DNA of 64,000 nucleotides. It comes from Panopea generosa. Lineage: Eukaryota > Mollusca > Bivalvia > Adapedonta > Hiatellidae. How positions within the stretch are numbered: the first letter of the stretch is position 1; each line of letters starts with the position of its first letter. Position numbers and translations under genes: made by a program. Below the pieces are notes generated by a model. That model ran no database searches. It saw only the letters and a list, made by a program, of their open reading frames with translations, and was not told where the DNA came from. Shown here piece after piece: positions 1 through 10,865 of the stretch. The DNA is taken from contig CM055894.1 of NCBI GenBank assembly GCA_029582155.1, positions 31,835,707 through 31,899,706 on the forward strand, in the 5' to 3' direction.

Positions 1-219
1 AGGGGTACCATCAAAAACTGAAATGTGTGGAAAAAGCAATATCATCAATAATCGATGTGGTTGCTTTTCTTGATATATTAATAAATTCACGATGTTCATC
101 AGAAAAAAACTTCTAGTTTCTTGCAGACAGGTTATAATGCTTTATGTGTTATTTTCGTTTCACTTGAGAATAAAGGAAATTAACATGTGATGGAGACGTA
201 ATGACTATCAATCTTACAC

Positions 220-433
220 GTGATACGGTGATGGATGACGACCTTCTCAACGTAATGTATACTTGCTAGATCTACCATCCACCAGGGGTTGACTTGGGAT
301 TTTGTTTTTGAGCATGTCTTCGACCACACTGAGTTGTCGCCCGTGTATCCGTCAACACTTCTGTCTGCCTCCCAGGTTGGTCCATGTGTGGTGGACTGTG
401 ATACTGTCCTACCCAAACTCAGATTTTCTAGTC
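220..433 (-). CDS. Exon 8: start of fucolectin-type F5/8C (FTP) domain
   Basis: A 214-nt exon, phase 1 to phase 2. It reads ENLSLGRTVSQSTTHGP.WEADRSVDG..., then WSKTC, NPWWMVDLASIHYVEKVVIHHR. This matches the N-terminal half of FTP / tachylectin-4 domains (the 'A.DG', 'C..T', 'PWW.VDL', 'V.I.NR' motifs). The donor ATCAC|GTGTAAG is strong. The rest of the domain must lie left of the window. Confidence 0.85.
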
Positions 434-3400
434 CTATTAAAATACTATATTGATGTCAATAAATTTGAGTGTTCGTTGCTATGAGCTTTGTGTTATCTTA
501 AATGTAATGTATGTGCAATGTATTATCATCATTATTATTAACGTTTTATCATCATATAATTATCATTATTTTATTTCATCATCATCATCATCATCATCAT
601 CATAATCATCATCATCAGCAGCAGCAGCATCAGCATCAGCAGCATCAGTCACCTTCATTATCGTTATCATTAACTGTATTACTATTATTATTACTATTAT
701 CATTATTGTTATTACTACTATTATTATTATAATCATTATTATGACGATGGGCGTATTTTCTCTTAATTGTTTCTATTTGTTATGTTTTGGACCACTGCTA
801 ACGAGAGTTTTTTTCAACCAGCGGCCTATATCTTGTTCATAATATCAAACTATTTCTAACAGTTTATCGACTCACCGTTGGTGCCTTGGTAGAGTACCTT
901 GGTGTCTGAAATGAAAACAATAACAATATATCAGTTGTAAACGAGTTATTTTATAATAATTCCAGTTAAATATCTATTGCCCAAATTTTGGTCAGCACTG
1001 TCACCCACTACATGCCTTAAATAAATACGTGCTGTTTTAAGCTTGCATTTAAGTTCACTTTGACTCCCTTTAACATTTTTCCACTACTTTTATTCACTTG
1101 TTCTTAAAGAACTGCACCTTTGCCCTTGTCCCACTCACACTGCACAGATGAACAACTGCCCGTATTGCCCGCAAGTGGAGTATGACTAGATAGATAGAGA
1201 CGTTCTCGTTCTACACGCCCTCTTCATATTTTACATAGGAGTTATACTGTATTAGACGACGAAAATATTGAACAATATTGAACAATTTCAAAATTTATAT
1301 TACACTTAACCTTTTACTAGATCTAATTAAGTTTTAGTATTTATCAAGCAGCGGAGACTCCAATTAAACGCCGGCATCGGATGCGTATATTTAAACAGTG
1401 TCCCCCATTTCGTTTTCTTCTTTCTCCTATTTGAATATATTTCATTGCCATCTTTGTTTTTATGAGATACTTTTAATATTGATAAAATTTTGATCAAACT
1501 GTTTTGCTATTCTATGTATACAAACAATTGCAATAAAAAAGTTTAAGCAATGAAGACATAAATATAAATCGCAGCGTGGTCTAGTGGCAGAGCGTCCGCT
1601 TCGCACGCGGATCATACCAAGGACTTTAAAAATGGTACTAGAAACTTCCTCACTTGACGCTAAGCATTTAGAGGAAAGTTCTAGGTCTGGTCAACCCGGT
1701 TTCAGTATCATGTGACTGGGTTTGGTATCATACCATGTGTCTGCGGCATGTGTGACAGAGCTCAGAATACTGTCTCAAGTAGACAACGTCGCGATATGGC
1801 TAAAACATTGTTGAAAGCGACGCTAAACACCATACAACAAAAACAACATAAATATGAAATTAGTAGCACAAATACAAATTCAACAGTATGCATATATAAA
1901 ACCTAACTTAGTAACGTTTGGTCTGCCATACTATGATCGGTGTTATAATTCTTTCCTGACCAATTCGTTTTGATGCTCTTTCACATTAAATGTGTCCGAT
2001 TAGCTCAGTCGGTTGCGCGTCTGACTATCAATCCAGTGGTCTTGAGTCCGCATCCACGCCCGGCAACAGTCTCCGTGATGATTCATATACGACACTGTGT
2101 CTCATTATCATTCGTCTCTCACCGCTGATTCAAGTGGGAAAGTTATCAGTTACTCGCAGAGATTAGGTGTGCTCGAGTACCGTCGGTACTGGTTAACCTT
2201 TCAGGATCCCAGGGACCAGTGGTAAGGTTAACTGACCGTCTGTTAGCCCTCGATGGCAAAAAAATGACACTAAATAATCAATCAATCAATCTTACCTGAC
2301 CAATTGGAAGGTGAGTAGTAACAATATGTAACACCATTATATCCAGTCTTTGACGCTGTGTTCGTCTTGCTATTTGTTAAAAATGGTAGATTTTCTTCTA
2401 CGACTGTCAATTTTTGCATATCCGGACATTCTTTGTCTTCATTCTTGAAAAATAAATCACATTGATTAGCATTTATATATTATTTTGTATTGTTTTATTA
2501 TTTCAATACAGTCAAACCTGTATAAGTGGTCACCTCTATTAAGCAGCCACTTGTCTTAAGCGGTCACATTCGCTATTTCCAATTTCTATGTTTTCAGAGC
2601 AAATTGTCCTAAATTAAGCAACAACCTGTCTTAAAAGGCCACTTTTGCTCCTTCCCTTGACTGCTTGCTTAAGACAAGTTTGACTGCAAGCTTGTCAGTC
2701 TACCAGTTAAGAAAGTTTTCGTTTGAATGACAGTTTTGTTTAAGTGTGTACTTGTGTTGTGTCTTTTAATTAACTATTGGGGCGTATGTTTCAGCCGTAT
2801 GTTTCTTAAAATTTTGTAAACATATTTTTTACAAAGCAAAAACATAACATACATTATTTCAACAAGATGTTTTTAGTTATAAATAAATAAAAAATATTTT
2901 GTTTGCCGAAATTGGTTGAAAACCTTTTTGAAATATCACAAAAAGATGATTTTAATGGGCAAATTTAAACCACAAATGATACATTAAAAAAGAATAATGA
3001 AAATAATCAGTCAATGTACAAAAAAATAAGTAAGTCAATAATGACCACTTACCTTTAATAAGATGAACGGCCAATCCCATTCAGTTATAACGTCGTTTGA
3101 TTGTGTATCCTTTCTGCATAAACGAAACTGAACCGAACCTACAACACGTTGTTTTAGATTTATTATTGAACCTGTGTTGTCTTAGATTTATTATTGAACC
3201 TGTCAAGCGAAGTATACAACATGTTGTCTTAGATTTATTTTGAACCTGTCAAGCGAAACATACAACTTGCTGTTTTAGATTTATTATTGAATATGACAAC
3301 CGAAGCATATAAGATGTTGTCTTAGATTTATTACTGAACCTGTCAAGCGAAGCGTACAGCTTGTTGTCTTAGATTTATTATTGAATCTGCCAAACGAAGC

Positions 3401-4399
3401 AAACACCATGCTGTCTTAGATTTATTATTGAACCTGTCAAGCGAAACATACAACTTACTGTTTTAGATTTATTATTGAATCTGACAACCGAAGCATACAA
3501 CATGTTGTCTTAGATTTATTATTGAACCTGCCAAGCGAAGCATACAACTTGCTGTTTTAGATTTATTATTGAATCTGCCAAACGAAGCATACAACATGTT
3601 GTCTAAGATTTATTATCAAACCTGTCAAGCGAATCATACAACTTGCTGTCTTACATTTATTATTAAATCTGCCAAACGAAGCATACAACATGTTGTCTTA
3701 GATTTATTATTGAACCTGCCAAGCGAAGCATACAACTTGCTGTTTTAGATTTATTATTGAATCTGCCAAACGAAGCATACAACGTGTTGTCCAAGATTTA
3801 TTATTAAACCTGTCAAGCGAATCTAGCAATTGATTTATTATGGCTTTAGTTCACAAAGTCCAGAAGTAGTAGTTGAATATCCAAGTATAAACATCACCTA
3901 CATGGTACTAGTAACTAGTAAACTATAAAAAAAATACGTACAGTTAAGTTGTTATCCTATCTCAACATGTGTATACGAGGGTATACGAAGAGAAAATGTG
4001 ATATTAATCAATTACATAATTGCATAATGCTAAAAAATACTGTAATATATAATAAAAAGTGCATTTTATTTGATTAATATGTTTTATAGTTACCGCTGTT
4101 ATTGTCCAAAGTGTCTACAGTTATCTGTGGTAGGTATCCATCTTTGTTCCAATGTGAGAGCTCTGGTAAGGTCAGATCCAAGTCTTTATCGCTGAAACCT
4201 AGACCATCCAAATTGTTAAAAGTAAGAAAATGTCCAGCAAGAGACAAAGAATTTAAAAGACATTCAAATATACCTCAACAACACCAACAAAATCAATACA
4301 TATAACCATAATAAAGACATTCAAATATACCTCAACAACACAAACATAATCAGTACATATAACCATAATTAAGACGTTCAAATACACCTCAACAACACA

Positions 4400-4479
<80 letters not shown>

Positions 4480-7400
4480 TTTAGCGGCACTTTTATGCCA
4501 TCGAGGGCTAACAGACGATCAGTTAACTGTTCCACTGTTTCCTGGGATTAACCAGTACTCGAGCACACCCCATCTCCTCAAGTAATTGATAACTTTCCCA
4601 CTTGAATCAGTGGTGAGAGACGAATGATAATGAGACACAATGTCGTATATCAATCATCACGGATATTGTTGCCAGGCGGGGGATTCGAGCTCACGACCCT
4701 GGATTGATAGTCAGTCGCGTAATCGACCGGGCCCGGCTCAACAACACAAACATAATCAGTACATATAACCATAATAAATATGACAATTAAACATTAGAGT
4801 ATTAATACATTAATATTAAAACAACAATTAACGGAATAGAATATTGTCACACGAGGCCAGACACATGCTGCAGGTTTTGTTTTTTCACTGTGTTTTGGAT
4901 CTTAATGTTACAATGGGAAATGTAATAGTGGTGTGAGACGTAAAGGATTCGCCGCCGTGGGCTGAGTTGCCTAAAGCGTTATTGCCGGTCTAATATCACT
5001 TATCTCACACCGCTGAAGTCATGATCTCGAGCCATACTCGATCCAAAACATTTCTATAAGAAAGCTTGCCAGTGACTTGCGGAAAGATGGTGATTCTACT
5101 CAGCTTTCGTCCAACAATAAAACTGGATATGTCATATAAAAACTGTCATGTGTTGAAAATGGTGTTTAATCTAATACCTGCCGATCTCGTGTATGTTGTC
5201 ATCAACGTGCAATAACGATTTATTGTGTACAATCACGTGGTACATATGCTTGAAGCTCATTGGAATAGCTTTTTCAGGTGGATAATAATAGGTCATTATT
5301 ATATATATGCTATTAAACCTGCATGCGTTATTAATTAATTGCCGCATAGTTTATATTTTGTAATTTGAAGCGATTAAACATTTGCAAGTATTGGTTTTTG
5401 GAACAATTAATGAAATATGTGCTTTTTATCATACTGGTGTATACCATCTTAAATGTAATTTAATTATTTGAATATTACAAAATCTATACCTGTCGGACAT
5501 CCAGCCTCTGTCCCTAATATACTGTAGCCGTTTCCAGGCCATCCGTTAACAGAGTTTAAAGTATGGTCTCCAAGTTTATAACAGAAATTTATCTGTAGTC
5601 CGAATGGTCCAAATGGTCCCAGAACATTCAAGCCGAATACCTCTTGAATATTAAGAGTTGTGCTGTCGTTGTCGTCTCCGTGTGAACGTGGGAATATTCG
5701 GAATTTCGCAGTAAAGTTAAAATAACCCATCCTCCAGCCAGATTTTGTATTCTCCGGACATCCGTCTGTAGGCATCAATATCGCATACGGCCCTGGTGGC
5801 CACTTACTTTCTTCCATCTCTAGTAACATAATGTGATTAAATGCTTTTTCTGAATTACAGAGGTTCATCAGTGAATTATATTGATCATTTTACTAATAGT
5901 GAAATTATTATTGATAAACTCTCTTATCTCAATCATAAAATAAATTTATTTTTTTTATATAGATACATGTATAATATATATTCTATTATATAAAACAACT
6001 CATTTTCTCTCCAAATATGCAAGGTAAAATAAAAAGAAAAGAAGCAGAAAATTATTGTTTTTCTTTAGTCTTCCGTTTAAATACAATAGGAATTATAAAA
6101 ACTCTGAGTAACATATTTTAATTTTAAGAACTTTTGAAATAACATTTTAGGGGAAATCATTAATGCAGAAAAAATGGAGAAAATGGAAGAAAAAAAACTG
6201 TTTAATTATGATAAAAAAACACACGAATAAAACGTGTTTACTTTATCATAGATATACCATATGTATTTTCATACTGAATATAAATATTGTAATGTGTGTT
6301 GAGGAATGGCCCACCCCGACCCTCATATACCACTAGTAGTTTAGCGATATATCACGGATATTATAAAATTCCTGCTAGATGTGTTTAGCGATATATAACG
6401 GACATTATAACATTCCTACTTGTAGTGTTAAGCGATATACCACGGATATTATAACATTCCTACTTGTAGTGTTTAGTGATATATCACGGACATTATAACA
6501 TTCCTACTTGTAGTGTTTAGTGATATATTACGGATATTAGAACATTCCTACTTGTAGTTTGTTTGGTGATTTATCACGGACATTATAACATTCCTACATG
6601 TAGTGTTTAGTGATATATCACGGACATTATAACATTCCTACTTGTAGTGTTAAGTGATATACCACGGACATTATAACATTCTTACTTGTAGTGTTTAGTG
6701 ATATATCACAGACATTATAACATTCCTACTTGTAGTGTTAAGTGATATACCACGGACATTATAACATTCCTACTTGTAGTGTTAAGCGATATATCACGGA
6801 CATTATAACATTCCTACTTGTAGTGTTAAGCGATATACCACGGACATTATAACATTCTTACTTGTAGTGTTTAGTGATATATCACGGACATTATAACATT
6901 CCTACTTGTAGTGTTAAGCGATATATCACGGACATTATAACATTCCTACTTGTAGTGTTAAGCGATATATCACGGACATTATAACATTCCTAATTGTAGT
7001 GTTTAGAGATATATCACGGACATTATAACACTCCTACTTGTAGTGTTAAGCGATATATCACGGACATTATAACATTCCTACTTGTAGTGTTTAGAGATAT
7101 ATCACGGACATTATAACACTCCTACTTGTAGTGTTAAGCGATATATCACGGACATTATAACATTCCTACTTGTAGTGTTTAGTGATATACCAAGGACATT
7201 ATAAGATTTCTACTTGTAGTATTTATAGATAAATCACGGACATTATAACATTCCTACTTGTAGTGTTAAGCGATATATCACGGACATTATAACATTCCTA
7301 CTTGTAGTGTGAAGCAATATATCACGGACATTATAACATTCCTACTTGTAGTGTTTAGAGATATATCACGGACATTATAACACTCCTACTTGTAGTGTTA

Positions 7401-8819
7401 AGCGATATATTACGGACATTATAACATTCCTACTTGTAGTGTTTAGAGATATATCACGGACATTATAACACTCCTACTTGTAGTGTTAAGCGATATATCA
7501 TGGACATTATAACATTCCTACTTGTAGTGTTTAGCGATATACCAAGGACATTATAACATTCCTACTTGTAGTGTTTAGAGATAAATCACGGACATTATAA
7601 CACTCCTACTTGTAGTGTTAAGCGATATATCACGGACATTATAACATTCCTACTTGTAGTGTTTAGTGATATACCAAGGACAATATAACATTCCTACTTG
7701 TAGTGTTTAGAGATATATCACGGACATTATAACATTCCTACTTGTAAAGTTTAGAGATATATCAAGGATATTATAGCATTCCAGCTAGAAGTGTTGAGTG
7801 ATATATCACGGACATTATAATATTCCTACTTGTAGTGTTTAGTAATATATCACAGACATTATAACATTCCTACTTGTAGTGTTTAGTGATATATCACGGA
7901 CATTATAACATTCCTACTTGTAGTGTTTAGTGATATATCACGGACATTATAACATTCCTACTTGTAGTGTTTAGTGATATATCACGGACATTATAACATT
8001 CCTACTTGTAGTGTTGAGTGATATATCACGGACAAATCACATTTGGCATAATATACGATATATTAATAAAATCTATGTTCCTTATAGGGCCTAATGAACG
8101 ATATACTGACCGTACTCGCATCTGATACCAGCATATCCGTCCGCGCATTCACACCCACACTGGTTATTATTCAGTTTCAACGTCCCATTATTCATGCAGG
8201 TCACACCACTGCATTCTACAAAGTAAATACTGTTTTTTTATTACAGCCAAATAATACCAATGAACATTGATACAATTATATACAAATGAACAGTACATGT
8301 ACATTACCTCAATGTTTCACTGCACAGTTTATGCTCTATGTACTTTATTTATATAAAGTAATGTCTGTGAATTCCACAGTAAGCAAATCCACATAGAAAA
8401 GTTGTTTAAAGTATTTGTTTCCAAAGCAGTATGTATCTTGTCAAAATTGTGCAAGATCTGGTGGATTGACCAGTATGGTCTTTTAAAGAGAACTGATCTG
8501 TTCTGTTCTGTAATATTTATCCACCTTGTAGTTTATTTTAATCATATTATGTAACCACAACGAATAATAAAAAGATCGTGTTCATGTGAAAAGTATAATG
8601 TAATTTGGTTTACATATTTATTAAAGAAAATATGTATTTAATTTGTTTTAAATTTTAAAAATCTTGTAAATTTAGTTGAATATTATTTATAGCATTAAAA
8701 CGTGAATAAGACATTGTTTACATACCTGGTACATCTGATTCAACGATATGAACGTTAAAACATAAAAAGGAAAAGTAGAAAACAACCAACTGGTTCTTGA
8801 ATGTTTGATAGGAGTCCAT
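220..8819 (-). CDS. Secreted EGF-ApeC-fucolectin protein, 8 exons, 3' end outside window
   Basis: Exons in transcript order are 8726-8819, 8111-8215, 5490-5819, 4094-4198, 3053-3138, 2296-2443, 876-905 and 220-433. All have GT/AG borders and phases that agree: every junction is phase 1 except exon 5/6, which is phase 0. Together they encode about 370 residues before the window ends. Residues 1 to about 27 are a signal peptide. C33-C64 is an EGF module with six cysteines. From W73 to about residue 290 lies an ApeC domain with its two WPxG...GCP signatures. After a short linker an F5/8C lectin domain of fucolectin (FTP) type begins near residue 302. ApeC proteins of amphioxus bind peptidoglycan and FTP domains bind fucose-type sugars, so an extracellular recognition role is likely; this is inference from family knowledge. 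I do not know a named orthologue. The model is read by eye with no transcript support. Confidence 0.85.
577..745 (+). repeat. Trinucleotide repeat (ATC / AGC / ATT)
   Basis: A run of ATC triplets grades into CAGCAGCAT and then TTATTA triplets. It lies in the intron between exons 7 and 8 of the ApeC gene. The poly-His/Leu reading frame it opens is an artefact. Confidence 0.9.
876..905 (-). CDS. Exon 7: 30-nt linker exon
   Basis: A very short phase 1-1 exon encoding DTKVLYQGTN between the ApeC and lectin domains. It has a strong acceptor (TTTTCATTTCAG) and donor (AACG|GTGAGT). Both neighbours require phase 1, and this is the only stretch found in the 1.9-kb gap that fits. It could be skipped without breaking the frame. 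Confidence 0.65.
1010..1200 (+). mobile_element. LINE 3'-end fragment
   Basis: The segment ending CACAACTGCCCG-like / GCCCGCAAGTGG and then TAGATAGATAGAGA resembles the 3' untranslated end at 48200-48330. It is short and non-coding, so family assignment is weak. It lies in intron 6 of the ApeC gene. Confidence 0.35.
1571..1855 (+). mobile_element. tRNA-derived SINE, family B
   Basis: The tRNA-like head AGCGTGGTCTAGTGGCAGAG is followed by a body shared with 12727-12935 (ACTGTCTCAAGTAGAC, GTCGCGATAT, GACGCTAAACACCATACA). The B box is disturbed by an insertion of about 100 bp. It lies in intron 6 of the ApeC gene. Confidence 0.75.
1995..2290 (+). mobile_element. tRNA-derived SINE, family A
   Basis: The tRNA-like head (CCGATTAGCTCAGTCGGTTG, CGTCTGACTATCAATCCAG) is followed by the shared body with GCTGATTCAAGTGGGAAAG and CTGTTAGCCCTCGATGGCA, and ends in (ATCA)n. 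The tail stops six bases from the exon 6 donor at 2296 of the minus-strand ApeC gene. Confidence 0.9.
2296..2443 (-). CDS. Exon 6: ApeC C-terminus
   Basis: A 148-nt exon, phase 0 to phase 1: NEDKECPDMQKLTVVEENL then ...YNGVTYCYYSPSNWS. The acceptor is TTTTTCAAG and the donor TCAG|GTAAGA. It carries the Cys-rich end expected of ApeC (CPDM..., YCYY). Confidence 0.8.
2511..2688 (+). mobile_element. MITE with CAGTCAAACCTGT inverted ends
   Basis: It begins CAGTCAAACCTGTATAAG and ends CTTAAGACAAGTTTGACTG, inverted ends of about 18 bp. A second copy at 49013-49193 shares the body (CACCTCTATTAAGCAG, AGCAACAACCTGTCTTAAAA) and is flanked by TA on both sides. A Tc1/mariner/pogo-type non-autonomous element is likely. 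Confidence 0.7.
3053..3138 (-). CDS. Exon 5: ApeC, second half
   Basis: An 86-nt exon, phase 1 to phase 0, encoding SVQFRLCRKD...WPFILLK, which fits the 'xFCCRxD...PFxLxK' part of ApeC. The donor is AAAG|GTAAGT. Its acceptor (GTGTTGTAG) lies at the very edge of the 47-bp tandem repeat. Confidence 0.8.
3141..3835 (-). repeat. Minisatellite, 47-bp unit, about 15 copies
   Basis: The unit has the core TTAGATTTATTATTGAACCT then AAGCGAAGCATACAACATGT, repeating every 47 bp (for example 3511 and 3558). Alternating unit variants suggest a 94-bp higher order. It fills most of the intron between exons 4 and 5 of the ApeC gene, and its last unit runs into the exon 5 acceptor. Confidence 0.9.
4094..4198 (-). 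CDS. Exon 4: ApeC middle
   Basis: A 105-nt phase 1-1 exon that continues GCPTG|F with FSDKDLDLTLPELSHWNKDG. The acceptor is GGTCTAG|GT and the donor AGCG|GTAACT. The expected ApeC order (GCPxGF, acidic stretch, then a 'DGYLP' turn) is kept. Confidence 0.8.
4258..4400 (+). repeat. 57-bp tandem repeat, split by a SINE
   Basis: Two full units and part of a third (CATTCAAATATACCTCAACA ... ACATATAACCATAATAAAGA) lie left of a SINE. The third unit resumes at 4737-4780. The small open frame here is not coding. Confidence 0.8.
4401..4736 (-). mobile_element. SINE, family A, with long (ATTG)n tail and 13-bp target duplication
   Basis: On the minus strand it reads CCGGGCCCGGTCGATTACGC through the shared body to a tail of about 18 TCAA units (4401-4474 on the plus strand). 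The target duplication CTCAACAACACAA is perfect at 4388-4400 and 4737-4749, so insertion is fairly recent. It lies in the intron between exons 3 and 4 of the ApeC gene. Confidence 0.92.
4940..5170 (+). mobile_element. tRNA-derived SINE, family D
   Basis: The head (CCGTGGGCTGAGTTGCCTAA) and the body segment CCAGTGACTTGCGGAAAGATGG then ATTCTACTCAG match 21450-21672, 16140-16265 and 58585-58800. The B box is degraded. Confidence 0.6.
5490..5819 (-). CDS. Exon 3: first half of ApeC domain
   Basis: A 330-nt phase 1-1 exon. It carries the ApeC signatures WPPGPYAILMPTDGCP, a Trp-Arg turn (SGWRMG), INFCYK, and the second repeat WPGNGYSI...GCPTG at its end. It is spliced in after ..RCEY with a shared GAG codon. 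This is the strongest homology in the gene. Confidence 0.85.
6345..8034 (+). repeat. Minisatellite, 44-bp unit, about 38 copies
   Basis: The unit is roughly GTGATATATCACGGACATTA followed by TAACATTCCTACTTGTAGTG and TTTA; the period is 44 bp (6787 and 6831). Many units keep the 12-bp palindrome GTGATATATCAC. Variants (TTAGAGATA, TTAAGCGATA, CACTCC) alternate in places, giving an 88-bp order. It lies in the intron between the EGF exon and the first ApeC exon. Confidence 0.95.
8111..8215 (-). CDS. Exon 2: EGF-like module
   Basis: A 105-nt phase 1-1 exon with acceptor TTTACTTTGTAG and a GTCAGT donor. It holds six cysteines spaced C-x4-C-x12-C-x-C-x-C-x8-C and the typical GYAGxxC ending. A symmetrical phase-1 exon carrying one EGF unit is the classic form of exon shuffling. 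The split first codon joins exon 1 as GAA (Glu). Confidence 0.85.
8726..8819 (-). CDS. Exon 1: signal peptide
   Basis: It starts at an ATG in a good Kozak context (A at -3, G at +4) and encodes 31 residues plus one base. A hydrophobic run (LVVFYFSFLCF) sits about ten residues in, as in a secretory signal. The donor reads CCAG|GTATGT, phase 1. An in-frame upstream ATG at 8910-8912 exists but would bury the hydrophobic segment, so the later start is preferred. Confidence 0.75.
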
Positions 8820-9884
8820 TTTCCTTGGATGAGCTTGACGCTGCACACTTCCTCTCTGTGAATCAGCAATATCTTCAGCGTGTCCTGATATTTGCAACAA
8901 TAACTGTAACATCGCACGCGCCGAACTGGCGACTGGGAAATTATCGGATCATGATGAAGAATAAGTTGCAGTACCAATAAATTGTGCTAGCATAGTAGAT
9001 ATCGAATTATGATTAATGGTTTTGAATCATTCAGAATTAGTCCGTTACGACAGTTTGAATAAAAGACCAACCGTTCAGTGAACGAATGTTTTACATTTGG
9101 AACCCGGAAAATCCGGCCCACTCCAAAACGGCTATGGAGAATCCGGCCCCAAGATAATGTGTTAACATTTTCGGTTAAAAATGCATCACTTATAACATTC
9201 TGTTCAGTAAAGGATGGGGTAACTAGAAGAAGGTTCCATTCAAAGATAAAGGTTGATTCTGTCCTTCATGCTATTTATGAGAAAATCGTTAATACATAAG
9301 TCGGCATTTTCGAATGTATACGTCAACGTTTTAGCATAACCCGATATTGGCCAATGAGTGACTTTATCGCGGCCTGCGATTTAGTATTCGGTCACCAAAA
9401 TTTAAAAAATTACACTACAGAAACAACATACAATATAAGTGAAAATAATATCCATAATATATGATGTTTGATATAAATGTGCAGTTTTACTGCTAAGATA
9501 GAACACATATCGGCGATATAAGTGAGACCTCTAATTCCACACCGTACTGTACGTTTAGTGGGAGAACATTAAAAGGGAATTGATCAGAATTTTTCAATCT
9601 TTTAAAATTGGCTAAATTACTTTTTGTAATATACCATGCCTATATATACTCATTGACCCCGTATTGGCAAATGCATATATATTTAAACATGCTAAAATAA
9701 CACACTGAAAAGAGTTTTCCTTATTTGGCTACGCGCCTATATTTGACTAAAATAGATTCCCTATTCAAAATTGCATATTAACATACTTTGTGACGTATTA
9801 TATGAGGTACGTGATTTCATTTTGATTCCAATTTGATCCGTTATACAGGTTTACACGTAGTAAAAACATGTTTGATCTTAGAAA
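8820..9884. other. Upstream region of the ApeC gene, no gene seen
   Basis: This holds the untranslated leader and promoter of the minus-strand ApeC gene. I see no convincing TATA box and cannot place the transcript start. The 73-residue plus-strand open frame at 9078-9299 has no recognisable domain or exon signals and is left uncalled. Confidence 0.5.
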
Positions 9885-10080
9885 GAGTCCGAATAACGAT
9901 GCCAAGGTAGTCAAGCGGTATTCAAATGCTGTCTATTTTAGGTGGGGATTTCGTTTCAAATGGCCACTTCAGTTCAAATATCGATTTTTGTGTGTGTTAG
10001 GTTTTGATGGATTTGACATATCAAATAGTTCGGATTTCATTTACTAATGATAATGAAAAGGCTTTTTTTATCCATTTTAT
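9885..10080 (+). repeat. Dispersed repeat, copy 1
   Basis: It shares TTAGAAAGAGTCCGA, ATGTCTATTTTAG-like, GGGGATTTCGTTTCAA and AATATCGATT in the same order with 11648-11850. No coding sense. Class unknown. Confidence 0.6.
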
Positions 10081-10649
10081 ATTTTTTTTTTTTATTTTTT
10101 AAAATATGTTATAGCAAATTTTCCTGATATATTCCCTTTAACGAATGACCATCATGTTTTGCTCTTCGAATGTGCGATCAGACGGCCGACAGGGTCTTCC
10201 AAAGTCGCGCAGGAACGGGAACGATAAATACGCAGCCGTTGTTGTAACATACATTTTGAAACACCCTTACAGAATCTTCGTTTAGCCACAGACTCGCTTG
10301 TTGTTCTGATTTCTGCAAGGTTTAGGAATTACATTAAGTATAGCATCTGTTATTTCTTATATTTTCATTTGTTTTTTCTTTAACACACATTTAATGCTGC
10401 TACTTTTAATGATAATATGACGTGGCTACAACTATTTAAACCGTCTCGTTTAATTATTTGGCGACGGCCGGAAGAATAAGATAGCCTTTTATTGCTATTG
10501 CTGACACTAAAATGATGTGCAAGCCCACCAGGTTCTGGCGGGGTCTGTGTGGGGGTATGCCCCTACAGAAAAAGAAGACTTTCAGGATGTATTTCCTGCG
10601 TGCTGAGTACATTTTCGGGAGTTATCATGATGTAAAAGCAGCTACGCCA

Positions 10650-10865
10650 CTGCTCGTGATCCATTGGTAGAGCATTTTACCTGGGATCGGGGATCGTGGG
10701 TTCGATCCTCTGCCACGGCTAACGGTAGTGCCCTTGAGCAAGACGCTTATATACATATGCTTAATACTGGTTCTATCCAGGAAGACTTCGAGCTTGATTT
10801 GTCAAGTTTTAAGAACTTGTTTCACAATCGAAGTAACACAAATAAGTTTCAAACAACAATGAACC
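10650..10865 (+). mobile_element. tRNA-derived SINE, family C
   Basis: The tRNA-like head ATCCATTGGTAGAGCATTTT has a good B box (GTGGGTTCGATCC), followed by CCTTGAGCAAGAC, AATACTGGTTCTATC and AAGAACTTGTTTCACAATCG. Related copies are at 25545-25735, 32139-32345 (minus) and 34270-34475 (minus). Confidence 0.75.

Noticed and set aside
1995-2070. tRNA gene at the head of a SINE
   Set aside because: The A and B boxes are there but the acceptor stem does not close and a SINE body with short-repeat tail follows. The same holds for the other family A heads.
8687-8977. 96-residue minus-strand frame overlapping ApeC exon 1
   Set aside because: It is in a different frame from the signal-peptide exon and does not continue through the GTATGT donor into the EGF exon.
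9078-9299. 73-residue plus-strand protein
   Set aside because: No domain, no splice signals, and it lies in the upstream region of the opposite-strand ApeC gene.
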